NCBI GenBank assembly: GCA_028704215.1
Contig: JAQVLJ010000021.1
Span: forward strand, 1 to 13,658
DNA length: 13,658 nt
Source of the DNA: Clostridia bacterium
GTDB lineage: Bacteria; Bacillota; Clostridia; Christensenellales; UBA1242
Direction of reading: 5' to 3'
Part shown: one piece after another, positions 1 to 6,732 of the stretch
How positions within the stretch are numbered: the first letter of the stretch is position 1
How the letters are laid out: each line of letters begins with the position of its first letter
Program-made: the position numbers and the translations under genes
The notes under the pieces: generated by a model
The model's input: only the letters and a program-made list of their open reading frames with translations
Database searches by the model: none
What the model was told of the DNA's origin: nothing

Positions 1-826
1 TTGAAGATTCGACAACTACTTGTATGTATTTGATTTTTGTACCTATCATTTTTCCTTCTTCATTATATTGAGGAATTTTAAAAGGATAAATGCCATTTGT
101 ATTACTATGAAAATGATTAACAAAAATTAAGTCTGGAACTTCCTCTACTTCACTTGGCGATAGATAACTTAATAAGTTTTGTACTTGCTCAAGTGCTACG
201 TCAATGCTTGCTGCTTTTCCCGAGTTTTTACCTGCACCGTGAAAAAAAGCTATTTTAGCAGTTACTCTTTCTCTGCTAAAATCATTTACCGGCATTGTTA
301 AGCGAAGGTACGCTGCAAATTCAACATGGACAACTTTAAAGGCATCTGCAATGTGTTTTGCCGCAGAAAATCCGCTGTCAACATTTCGTTTGCCATTTGC
401 ACCATCGTGATTACCATCTAATACAACAACAAGTTTGCCTTGGTTTGCTACTTTTTCATACTTGTCGATATTCCACTCAATTGATTTTTGATTATCAAAT
501 TTCATTTGTGACTGATTGTAAGTTATATCGTTATTATCGCCGTTCATAACCAAAATACAGTTACAAGTATTTTCCCAAAATTCAATTGATTTTTTTTCTC
601 GAATTTCATTAACGCCCACAACGCCATTTTGTAAATCGCCTATAATTCCAAGATTTATACCACTAAAAAATGGCTCTTCATATTGCCAACATACAACTGG
701 CTCGGGATCGTGTGCTTTGTTATAGGCCAAATCTTCTGTAAGTTTTTTTTCCTTCATTTTGTGTGTTAAATTTACTTTACCTTTAGGATTATTTATCAAA
801 CTAACAATATAACTCTTATCTGCCAT
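1..826 (-). CDS. Calcineurin-like metallophosphoesterase, partial (C-terminus beyond left edge)
   Basis: The frame is open from ATG at 826 to the left edge (275 codons, no stop), so the C-terminus is missing. The binuclear-metal phosphoesterase motifs occur in order: IIGDLQNG (D64, with Q66 where most members have His), NGDNND (D97, D100), LDGNHD (N139, H140), FFHG (H196) and NHFH (H238, H240, the usual GHxH). This supports hydrolysis of a phosphomonoester or phosphodiester; the substrate cannot be told. No signal peptide or membrane segment is seen, so it is probably cytoplasmic. AAGGGTG, about 6 nt before the ATG, is a good ribosome binding site, and a consensus promoter lies just upstream. 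It is divergent from rpmH. Such single-domain enzymes also occur in phages, but nothing else here is phage-like. The family is clear; the function is unknown. Confidence 0.8.
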   Translation of the reverse strand, partial: MADKSYIVSLINNPKGKVNLTHKMKEKKLTEDLAYNKAHDPEPVVCWQYEEPFFSGINLGIIGDLQNGVVGVNEIREKKSIEFWENTCNCILVMNGDNNDITYNQSQMKFDNQKSIEWNIDKYEKVANQGKLVVVLDGNHDGANGKRNVDSGFSAAKHIADAFKVVHVEFAAYLRLTMPVNDFSRERVTAKIAFFHGAGKNSGKAASIDVALEQVQNLLSYLSPSEVEEVPDLIFVNHFHSNTNGIYPFKIPQYNEEGKMIGTKIKYIQVVVESS

Positions 827-871
827 TTTTATCACCCTTTTGTTTGTTGGTTTATTTATTAAATTAAATTC

Positions 872-900
872 AATATAATACAAAATTAACAAAAAGTCAA
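872..900 (-). promoter_or_regulatory. Promoter of the metallophosphoesterase gene
   Basis: On the minus strand a TTGACT -35 (895-900) and a TATATT -10 (872-877) are separated by 17 bp. The predicted start near 865 leaves a leader of about 40 nt that contains the AAGGGTG ribosome binding site. The region 827-1083 between the divergent genes otherwise holds only the rpmH promoter and AT-rich sequence. Confidence 0.65.
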
Positions 901-1011
901 GAGGGTTTTTTGTATGAAAAAGGTTTTATTTTTTCACTTGATGTGGTTGAACTCAAAAAAACACAATATATAGATATATTTTAATTATAATAGATATGTT
1001 TTCAATAATAA

Positions 1012-1040
1012 TTGACTTTCAAAAAAAAAATATGTATACT
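1012..1040 (+). promoter_or_regulatory. Promoter of the rpmH-mnmE operon
   Basis: A TTGACT -35 (1012-1017) and a TATACT -10 (1035-1040) have exactly 17 bp between them, close to a sigma-A consensus. Predicted transcription start is near 1047. A short inverted repeat, GCAAT (1041-1045) and ATTGC (1053-1057), sits on the start site and could be an operator, but five-base arms are weak evidence. No other convincing promoter is seen before mnmE ends, so all six genes may depend on this one. Confidence 0.75.
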
Positions 1041-1083
1041 GCAATCGCAAGAATTGCAAAAAAATTAAAGGGAGAGATGCTTT

Positions 1084-1218
1084 ATGAAACAGACTTACCA
1101 ACCAAAAAAGCGACAACGCAGCAAAGTACATGGCTTTAGAGAACGAATGACCACGTTGTCAGGTAGAAAAGTATTGAAAAGACGCAGAAATAGAGGTCGT
1201 AAACAGTTGACTGTTTAA
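1084..1218 (+). CDS. rpmH: Large ribosomal subunit protein L34
   Basis: The gene encodes 44 residues, the normal length for bL34. It starts [18 protein letters not shown], with the family pattern of a Tyr-Gln-Pro-Lys start, a basic core and a GFRERM segment, then an Arg/Lys-rich end ([12 protein letters not shown]). L34 is a small basic protein that binds 23S rRNA in the 50S subunit. GGGAGAG lies about 8 nt before the ATG. It is the first gene of the operon, with 19 nt to rnpA, the order found across Bacillota and many other bacteria. Nothing is unusual about it apart from its position: no DnaA boxes lie upstream, although many bacteria have oriC next to rpmH. Confidence 0.97.
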   Translation: MKQTYQPKKRQRSKVHGFRERMTTLSGRKVLKRRRNRGRKQLTV

Positions 1219-1237
1219 AAAAAATTAAGGAAACGTT

Positions 1238-1579
1238 ATGTTATCTAGAAAAAATAGATTAAAAAAAAATAAAGAGTTTTCTTATGTGTACAAAAAGGGC
1301 AAGGTTTTGGGCGACAAATATTTTACGATTCACTACGTTTTCACCAATCTTGCTGACCCCAAAATAGGTATTTCTATTAACAAAAAGGTAGGCAACAGTG
1401 TGGTGCGACATAGATTCAAGCGTCTTTTGACAGAAGCGTTGCGTCCTTTGGTGCCAAGCATCAAACTAAAAAACTATGTCATCACTGCAAAACCAGAAAT
1501 TATTAACAGCACATTGATTGATTTGCGTACTCACTTAATAGAGTGCTTATCAAAAGGAAATCTATATGCTAATAATTAA
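1238..1579 (+). CDS. rnpA: Ribonuclease P protein component
   Basis: RnpA binds RNase P RNA and the pre-tRNA 5' leader and supports removal of the leader. The 113-residue length is typical. The start (MLSRKNRLKKNKEFSYVYKKG) and the basic helix NKKVGNSVVRHRFKR (48-62) are diagnostic. The usual Arg-Asn-Arg of this helix reads R57-H58-R59, so the central Asn is replaced by His. AAGGAAA precedes the ATG. The 3' end overlaps yidD by 14 bp, suggesting translational coupling. It follows rpmH as in most bacteria. The identity is secure; the effect of the His substitution is unknown. Confidence 0.96.
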   Translation: MLSRKNRLKKNKEFSYVYKKGKVLGDKYFTIHYVFTNLADPKIGISINKKVGNSVVRHRFKRLLTEALRPLVPSIKLKNYVITAKPEIINSTLIDLRTHLIECLSKGNLYANN

Positions 1580-1850
1580 CAATGTATTTAGAGTTTTGTT
1601 GTACCCTGTTGAATTGCTTGTTATTTGTCTTATATATCTATACAAATGGTTACTATCACCAATGTTTGGGAATTATTGTGCATATATGCCGACCTGTTCG
1701 ACTTATGTTTTGCGTAGTATTCAGTCGTTCGGTTTAATATATGGAGGCTACCTAGGTACAAAACGTGTCTTAAATTGCAATCCGAAATCATGCGGAGGGT
1801 ATGATTTTGTAAAATTAAATATTCAAGGAGATTACAAATGGGTATGTTAA
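1566..1850 (+). CDS. yidD: Membrane protein insertion efficiency factor YidD
   Basis: This 94-residue protein has an N-terminal amphipathic or membrane-associated helix (about 5-33), then the YidD signature: PTCSTYVLRSI (42-52), the glycine-rich GLIYGGYLGTKR, and CNPKSCGGYDFV. YidD is a small inner-face membrane protein that assists YidC-dependent insertion. The conserved cysteines of PTCS and of the later Cys-x-Pro segment are present. The usual DPVP at the end of the motif is diverged here to YDFV, and the tail ends WVC. AAGGAAA lies upstream of the ATG, inside the end of rnpA. The gene overlaps rnpA by 14 bp and yidC by 13 bp. Confidence 0.93.
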   Translation: MLIINNVFRVLLYPVELLVICLIYLYKWLLSPMFGNYCAYMPTCSTYVLRSIQSFGLIYGGYLGTKRVLNCNPKSCGGYDFVKLNIQGDYKWVC

Positions 1851-3016
1851 GTGAATTGCTTATTACAAATGCATTTTGGACGTGGTCGCTAAATCTTTTT
1901 ATTGATTTGTGCAAAAATTATGGGTGGGCAATTATATTGTTCACTATTGTTTTGAAACTAATTTTGTCGCCACTTGATTATATGCAACGTAAGGTCACTA
2001 TCAAAAACTCTCAAATGCAAGCAATTGTCCAACCAGAGATTGCAAAATTGCAAAAACAATATGCTAACCAAAAAGATGTAATTAATCAAAAAACCATGGA
2101 AATATACAAAAAACACAACTACAATGTAGTTGGTAGTTGTGTCGCTATGCTTATCAATATGGCGGTAACTCTTGTTGTCTTTATCACTTTGTTTACATCG
2201 CTAAACAATATGGCAACTATCAATTTGAGTAATCAATATTCGGATTTGAAATCCGCTTATGACACAGCTATAACAAACAGTGAAGATGTAAACGAAGCGG
2301 TGTTAAATGAGTTTGACGACATCATTGAAAGAGATGGATTTTTGTGGATAAAAAACTTGTGGGTGGCTGACACTTACAAGCCTCCAATGGTTACTTATGA
2401 TACATTTTTTGCTCAATACAAAAAAACTGATGAATATAAGGCGGGCGTTGATGGATTGTCTAGTGAGCAGGTTACTGCTTACAACCAAACTTTGTCAGAT
2501 GAATACGAAGTAATTCGAGGCATAGTTTACACAGACGAATCAAACACTGGATGGAACGGATATTTTATTTTGGTGTTACTAGCTGGTGTAGTTTCAGTTT
2601 TGTCGCAGTACGTAAGCATGTCTGCTATGAAAACAAAAAACCAACCAAAAGAGCAACAGTCTACTGGCAAAGTAATGATGATTGTTTTGCCTATAATTAT
2701 GGTAATATTCACATTGACATCTAATTCAATGTTTTCTTTGTATATCATAACCAACTCTGCTATGACGGCATTGATTGGCTACATTATGGGCGTAGTTATC
2801 AAAAAGACTACAAAACCAATAGGAGAAGCACCTGTTACTAATGTCGGCAAATCTTCAAATGTAGTAAGTTATAGTCGCAATTATCAACAACCAAAAACAA
2901 AAAAAGTAAAAGCAAAAGTAATTGAAAACAAAACGAACAAATATTTTGGTACAGCCAAAAAAGATGAAACTACTAAAAACAATAATGCAGATATTTCAAA
3001 CAAAGGAGAAAAGTAA
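1838..3016 (+). CDS. yidC: Membrane protein insertase YidC (SpoIIIJ/Oxa1 type)
   Basis: YidC inserts and folds membrane proteins with or without SecYEG. The 392-residue protein has a first core helix at about 27-46 (YGWAIILFTIVLKLILSPL), a cytoplasmic helical hairpin (50-95), a second helix (98-121), an extracytoplasmic stretch of about 115 residues (122-238), then helices at about 240-262, 278-294 and 300-322. The loop carries DGFLWIKNLWVAD, the family's FxWIxNL signature. The groove arginine conserved in SpoIIIJ-type proteins appears to be Lys (K40). No lipobox is seen, unlike Bacillus SpoIIIJ. The C-terminal tail (325-392) is Lys/Asn-rich and hydrophilic, as in YidC proteins that touch the ribosome. 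AAGGAG lies 6 nt before the ATG. The stop codon overlaps the jag start by one base. Confidence 0.95.
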   Translation: MGMLSELLITNAFWTWSLNLFIDLCKNYGWAIILFTIVLKLILSPLDYMQRKVTIKNSQMQAIVQPEIAKLQKQYANQKDVINQKTMEIYKKHNYNVVGSCVAMLINMAVTLVVFITLFTSLNNMATINLSNQYSDLKSAYDTAITNSEDVNEAVLNEFDDIIERDGFLWIKNLWVADTYKPPMVTYDTFFAQYKKTDEYKAGVDGLSSEQVTAYNQTLSDEYEVIRGIVYTDESNTGWNGYFILVLLAGVVSVLSQYVSMSAMKTKNQPKEQQSTGKVMMIVLPIIMVIFTLTSNSMFSLYIITNSAMTALIGYIMGVVIKKTTKPIGEAPVTNVGKSSNVVSYSRNYQQPKTKKVKAKVIENKTNKYFGTAKKDETTKNNNADISNKGEK

Positions 3017-3798
3017 TGAAACAATACGAGGTAAGTGCAAAGAATGTTGAATCTGCGATTCAACAAGGTTTGTTAGAATTGGGTCTTGAAAGAGAAGATG
3101 TAGATATAAAAATAGTAGAAGCCGGTGGTATGTTCAAAAAAGCAAAAGTTATTTTGGAATACCAACCAAAAATAGAAGAACAGGCACAAGTAGAAGAACA
3201 ACCAACCGAAATCAAAAAAGAAACCAAAAAAATAGAAAAAGTTCAACCTGTTACAACCAACGACGAAAGTGTAGAAGAAGACTCAGTAGTAGATGAGCAA
3301 AAGCCTGCAAAGGTTATCAAAGAAAGAACTTTCAAGCCAGTAGAAAAAAATGCCGAAGTTGAAAGCGCTGTTATAGAGTTTTTGGATGGGCTTATGCTTG
3401 CTATGAAAGTAAGTGGAAAGGTTGTATTGGAATATTCTGAAAGCGCTCTTAACTGTCAAATTGCGGGCGAAAATGTTGGAAAGTTGATTGGATTTAGAGG
3501 AGAAACTCTTAATGCCATTCAACAGATATTGTCAAATCTAAGCAAGTGTTCAAAAAACAGAATTCGCATATTATTTGATGTAGAAAATTACAGACAAAAA
3601 CGCGAACGTACTCTTGTTGATTTGGGCATCCGCATGGCAAAAAAAGCAAAGTTTACTCACAAAAGTGTACACCTTGATCCAATGACCCCTTATGAAAGAC
3701 GTATCGTGCACACTGCATTACAAGAAATAGATGATATAGAAACCGAAAGTTTTGGCGAAGGCGACAGACGTCATATCGTCATAAAAGTTAAGGAATAA
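3016..3798 (+). CDS. jag: Jag/KhpB (EloR) RNA-binding protein, KH and R3H domains
   Basis: The 260-residue protein has the full Jag layout. A Jag_N domain (1-48, with GGMFKKAKV) is followed by an acidic, low-complexity linker (50-115), a KH domain (about 120-190, with the GxxG loop as GFRG at 159-162) and an R3H domain (about 195-260, motif R228-x3-H232 in YERRIVH). Jag/KhpB is a cytoplasmic RNA-binding protein which, in other Gram-positives, partners KhpA and affects cell elongation and division; that role is known from the family and not visible here. It is coupled by one-base overlaps to yidC before and mnmE after. The interdomain linker is Glu/Lys-rich and probably disordered. Confidence 0.95.
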   Translation: MKQYEVSAKNVESAIQQGLLELGLEREDVDIKIVEAGGMFKKAKVILEYQPKIEEQAQVEEQPTEIKKETKKIEKVQPVTTNDESVEEDSVVDEQKPAKVIKERTFKPVEKNAEVESAVIEFLDGLMLAMKVSGKVVLEYSESALNCQIAGENVGKLIGFRGETLNAIQQILSNLSKCSKNRIRILFDVENYRQKRERTLVDLGIRMAKKAKFTHKSVHLDPMTPYERRIVHTALQEIDDIETESFGEGDRRHIVIKVKE

Positions 3799-5105
3799 TG
3801 GAAAGCACAATAGTAGCAATCGCCACACCACCTGGAAAAGCCGGTGTGGGCATAGTAAGAATTAGCGGAGAAAAGTCAATCGACATTCTCCGTCTTTTTA
3901 CACGAGAAAACGAAATGATTTTTACACCACGCGCCATGTTTTTGAAAATGATTTTTCTAAAAAACATATCGGACATAGCATTGGTAGTTTATTTCCCAGC
4001 ACCAAACTCATTTACTGGTGAAGACGTTGTGGAAATCCAAGCACACGGTGGCTACTTTCTTTTGCAAAAAATAGTAGAACAAGCAGTTGAGTTTGGCGCT
4101 GTTATGGCTATGCCTGGCGAGTTTTCTCGACGTGCTTTTTTGAATGGAAAAATGACTTTTGACCAAGCGGAAGGAATGATAGATATTATCAATGCTGAAA
4201 GTACTGCCCAAGCACGTGCTGGAAGCGAACTATTAAAAGGTGAATTAGCAAAGCAAATTGATATATTACAAAATAATCTAACAGATATGTTAGCCGAAAT
4301 TGAAACAAAACTTGACTATCCCGAATATGAGTTTTCTGAACAAGAAGACAGCGATATTTTGAATAATTTGGACAATGTTACATATGAACTCGGCAACCTC
4401 TTGTCTACGCACAAACAAGGTTTTTTAATCAAAAATGGTGTACGTGTGGCAATAGTAGGCGAGCCAAACGTTGGAAAATCAAGTTTGTTAAACGCTATGG
4501 TAGATAGTGAAAAAGCAATTGTCACCGAAATTCCAGGAACAACGCGAGATATTGTAGAAGCAGAATACGAATACAAAGGCATTTTGTTTAGGCTATTTGA
4601 TACTGCTGGCTTACGCGAAAGCATAGATGTTGTAGAAAAAATAGGCATAGATCGTGCAAAAGAAAAAATCAAAGATTGTGATATTGTACTTGCTGTAAGC
4701 GAATTCGACAAGGATACAAATATTGACTTAATTACAGATGCACCTGTCTTGTATATAAAAAACAAAATTGATTTGTCATCTCAAAAAGAGTATAAGAATG
4801 CAATAGGAATTTCAGCAAAAGACAAAACTAATATTGATATTTTAAAGCAAAAAATTTTTGATTTGGTTATGACTGGCGGCTACGATGGTAATGCTTTTTA
4901 TCTAACAAATTTGCGTCATATTGATTGTGTCCAAAACGCACTTGAATGTTTGCAAAATGCAAAACAAAACTTCAAAAATACCACTTTGGATTTTGTCGTT
5001 TTTGATGTCAAACTTGCTTGGGATTACTTAGGTCAAATAAGTGGCAAGTCTTCTAGTGAAGATATAATAGATAGAATTTTTAGCAAATTTTGTTTAGGAA
5101 AATAA
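3798..5105 (+). CDS. mnmE: tRNA-uridine-5-carboxymethylaminomethyl modification GTPase MnmE
   Basis: With MnmG, MnmE installs the cmnm5/nm5 group on the wobble uridine (U34) of certain tRNAs. The 435 residues comprise an N-terminal tetrahydrofolate-binding domain (1-118, with AHGG and PGEFSRRAFLNGK) and a helical domain interrupted by a Ras-like GTPase. The GTPase has G1 GEPNVGKS (221-228), G2 within PGTTRD (246-251), G3 DTAG (268-271) and G4 NKID (322-325). The C-terminus ends FCLGK with the conserved Cys (C432). It is slightly shorter than the typical 450-460 residues. It is last in the operon. The mnmG gene that often follows mnmE is absent here, replaced by the convergent dnaA. Confidence 0.97.
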   Translation: MESTIVAIATPPGKAGVGIVRISGEKSIDILRLFTRENEMIFTPRAMFLKMIFLKNISDIALVVYFPAPNSFTGEDVVEIQAHGGYFLLQKIVEQAVEFGAVMAMPGEFSRRAFLNGKMTFDQAEGMIDIINAESTAQARAGSELLKGELAKQIDILQNNLTDMLAEIETKLDYPEYEFSEQEDSDILNNLDNVTYELGNLLSTHKQGFLIKNGVRVAIVGEPNVGKSSLLNAMVDSEKAIVTEIPGTTRDIVEAEYEYKGILFRLFDTAGLRESIDVVEKIGIDRAKEKIKDCDIVLAVSEFDKDTNIDLITDAPVLYIKNKIDLSSQKEYKNAIGISAKDKTNIDILKQKIFDLVMTGGYDGNAFYLTNLRHIDCVQNALECLQNAKQNFKNTTLDFVVFDVKLAWDYLGQISGKSSSEDIIDRIFSKFCLGK

Positions 5106-5244
5106 AGAAAATAAATTTCATTAAAAAATTGTATTATTAATAAAAAACAAATCTAATAAATAATAAAAAAATTAATAAAAATCAATAAATATAATTTTTA
5201 GTCCTTATATTATAGGCATTTCAGCAAATAATTATTTCAAAAAT

Positions 5245-5269
5245 AAAAAAGAGTTTAACACTCTTTTTT
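5245..5269. terminator. Bidirectional terminator between convergent mnmE and dnaA
   Basis: A perfect 10-bp stem (5245-5254 with 5260-5269) with a 5-nt loop has an A-run on the left and a T-run on the right, so it can act on both strands. The 206-nt gap 5106-5311 holds nothing else but AT-rich sequence. Confidence 0.8.
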
Positions 5270-5311
5270 TAATAATTTAAAATAGTTTTTTATAATTATT
5301 TTATGGTATTT

Positions 5312-6661
5312 TTAGTTATTTAATATCTGTGAACGCACATCGTTTACAAGCGTCTTTATATGTGGATTAGTTATTACGCACTGAGATATTTTATCACGAG
5401 CGTGCATAATTGTTGTGTGGTCCCGTCCTCCAAAAATCGCACCTATTGCAGTGAGTGGTAAAGTTAACATTTCGTTAATGAGATAAATACAAACTTGTCG
5501 TGGCTCAACAATCTCTTTGTTTTTCTTTTTGCCAATCAAATCATCTCTTGTTATTTTGAAGAAACTGCAAACAGTATCCATAATTTTGTCAGCATCTACG
5601 TTTTCTTTTGTATTGTCCTCTACTGCATCTTTTAGCGCCTCATAAGCCTCGTCCATAGTCGCTTTGTTTTTGCCAATTAGAGAAGCATAAAATACTACTT
5701 TTGACAACACGCCTTCCATTTCACGAATATTTGTATGTGATTTTTGTGCTATGTAATTGATGACGTTTTCTTCTACCAAATACCCTTCCTGACTGGCTTT
5801 CTTTTTCAAAATTGCCACACGTGTTTCAAAATCTGGTGTTTGGATATCTTGAATCAAACCACTGCTAAAACGACTACGTAATCTTTCTTCCAATGCAGAC
5901 ATTTCTTTTGGTGGTCTATCGCTTGCTATGATTATTTGTTTGTTGTTTTGATACAAATCGTTGAAGGTGTGGAAGAACTCCTCTTGTATGCCCATTTTGT
6001 TTGAGATAAATTGTATATCATCTATCATTAACACGTCTACATTTCTATATTTTTCTCTAAAAGCGTAATTGCCTTTTTCTTTGCCTGAACGAATAGACTC
6101 AATGTAGTCATTTGTAAAGTTTTCACAAGTCACATATATAACATTCAAATCAGGCCTTGTTTGTGTAAGATAATTGCCAACGGCGTGTAGTAAATGTGTC
6201 TTGCCCAATCCAACTCCGCCATAAATAAATAGTGGATTGAATTTTGAACTTGGATGTTCTGCCACGCTTCTCATAGCTGCGTGCACGAACTGATTGGATT
6301 TGCCTACAACAAAATTGTCAAAGGTATATTTGGAATTAAATTTCTTTTCACTTTTGTCAGCTTTTTCTTCACTATCGAGCATAATTCTTGCTCGTTCCAT
6401 ATCTTCTTCATGCTCTTGCTGGTCAACAATGCGCACATTTGTATATGCGTTGAACACTTCTTTTGCAGCTTGTTGTATCTTGGGATACAGGTTTTTGTTG
6501 TTTACTTGGTTTTTTGCTGTCTGGCTAGAAGCCAAAAGTCGCAATTCGTCATTAGCATATGCAATTGGTTGCAATGTATCTATCCACAAATCAAAAGTAA
6601 CCGCTGTTACTTCATTTTGTAATATATCCAACACTTTTTTCCACTGTTCTTGTAGGTACAT
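5312..6661 (-). CDS. dnaA: Chromosomal replication initiator protein DnaA
   Basis: DnaA binds oriC boxes and, with ATP, opens the duplex for helicase loading. The 449 residues show domain I (1-80, with WIDTLQPIA), a short charged domain II (about 81-112), the AAA+ domain III and the helix-turn-helix domain IV. Domain III has Walker A GGVGLGKT (148-155), Walker B VLMIDDIQF (D214, D215) and the box VII-like LRSRF (261-265). Domain IV has the DnaA signature GGRDHTTIMHARDKI (411-425). ATG at 6661 follows AAGGA by about 8 nt and has its own promoter. It lies on the opposite strand from the rpmH operon and 71 bp downstream of pgm, not next to dnaN. Confidence 0.98.
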   Translation of the reverse strand: MYLQEQWKKVLDILQNEVTAVTFDLWIDTLQPIAYANDELRLLASSQTAKNQVNNKNLYPKIQQAAKEVFNAYTNVRIVDQQEHEEDMERARIMLDSEEKADKSEKKFNSKYTFDNFVVGKSNQFVHAAMRSVAEHPSSKFNPLFIYGGVGLGKTHLLHAVGNYLTQTRPDLNVIYVTCENFTNDYIESIRSGKEKGNYAFREKYRNVDVLMIDDIQFISNKMGIQEEFFHTFNDLYQNNKQIIIASDRPPKEMSALEERLRSRFSSGLIQDIQTPDFETRVAILKKKASQEGYLVEENVINYIAQKSHTNIREMEGVLSKVVFYASLIGKNKATMDEAYEALKDAVEDNTKENVDADKIMDTVCSFFKITRDDLIGKKKNKEIVEPRQVCIYLINEMLTLPLTAIGAIFGGRDHTTIMHARDKISQCVITNPHIKTLVNDVRSQILNN

Positions 6662-6684
6662 TTCATATTCCTTTTTCTAATTCG

Positions 6685-6714
6685 ATTATAACACAGGTTT
6701 TTAAATAATGTCAA
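6685..6714 (-). promoter_or_regulatory. dnaA promoter
   Basis: On the minus strand there is a TTGACA -35 (6709-6714), an 18-bp spacer and a TATAAT -10 (6685-6690) preceded by TG (extended -10, TGTTATAAT). It lies in the 71-bp gap after the pgm stop, so dnaA can be transcribed independently of pgm. No DnaA box matching TTATNCACA lies in this promoter, so direct autoregulation is not evident. Confidence 0.7.
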
Positions 6715-6732
6715 AGTATCTTATGGTTTTGT

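Noticed and set aside
914..973. A 19-codon plus-strand ORF (MKKVLFFHLMW...) with GAGGG upstream, before rpmH
   Set aside because: It lies in AT-rich divergent intergenic sequence, has no promoter clearly assigned and no recognisable pattern; chance ORFs of this length are common.
827..1011. The intergenic region before rpmH as oriC
   Set aside because: This is the classical place for oriC, but I found no TTATNCACA-type boxes; the sequence is explained by two divergent promoters.
2343..2351. A perfect DnaA box (TGTGGATAA) inside yidC
   Set aside because: It is a single isolated site that encodes a conserved Leu-Trp-Ile of yidC, without neighbouring boxes.
4316..4765. A 149-codon minus-strand frame opposite mnmE
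   Set aside because: It is the mirror of the conserved GTPase domain, Ser/Phe-rich, with no domain pattern or start signals.
5106..5244. The AT-rich stretch between mnmE and dnaA as an origin
   Set aside because: It has no DnaA-box cluster; it lies at the 3' ends of both genes and contains only a terminator.
6254..6680. Plus-strand open frames of over 120 codons opposite dnaA
   Set aside because: They are antisense to a well-conserved gene, are rich in Cys/Phe/Ser as reverse-frame shadows are, and have no ribosome binding site.
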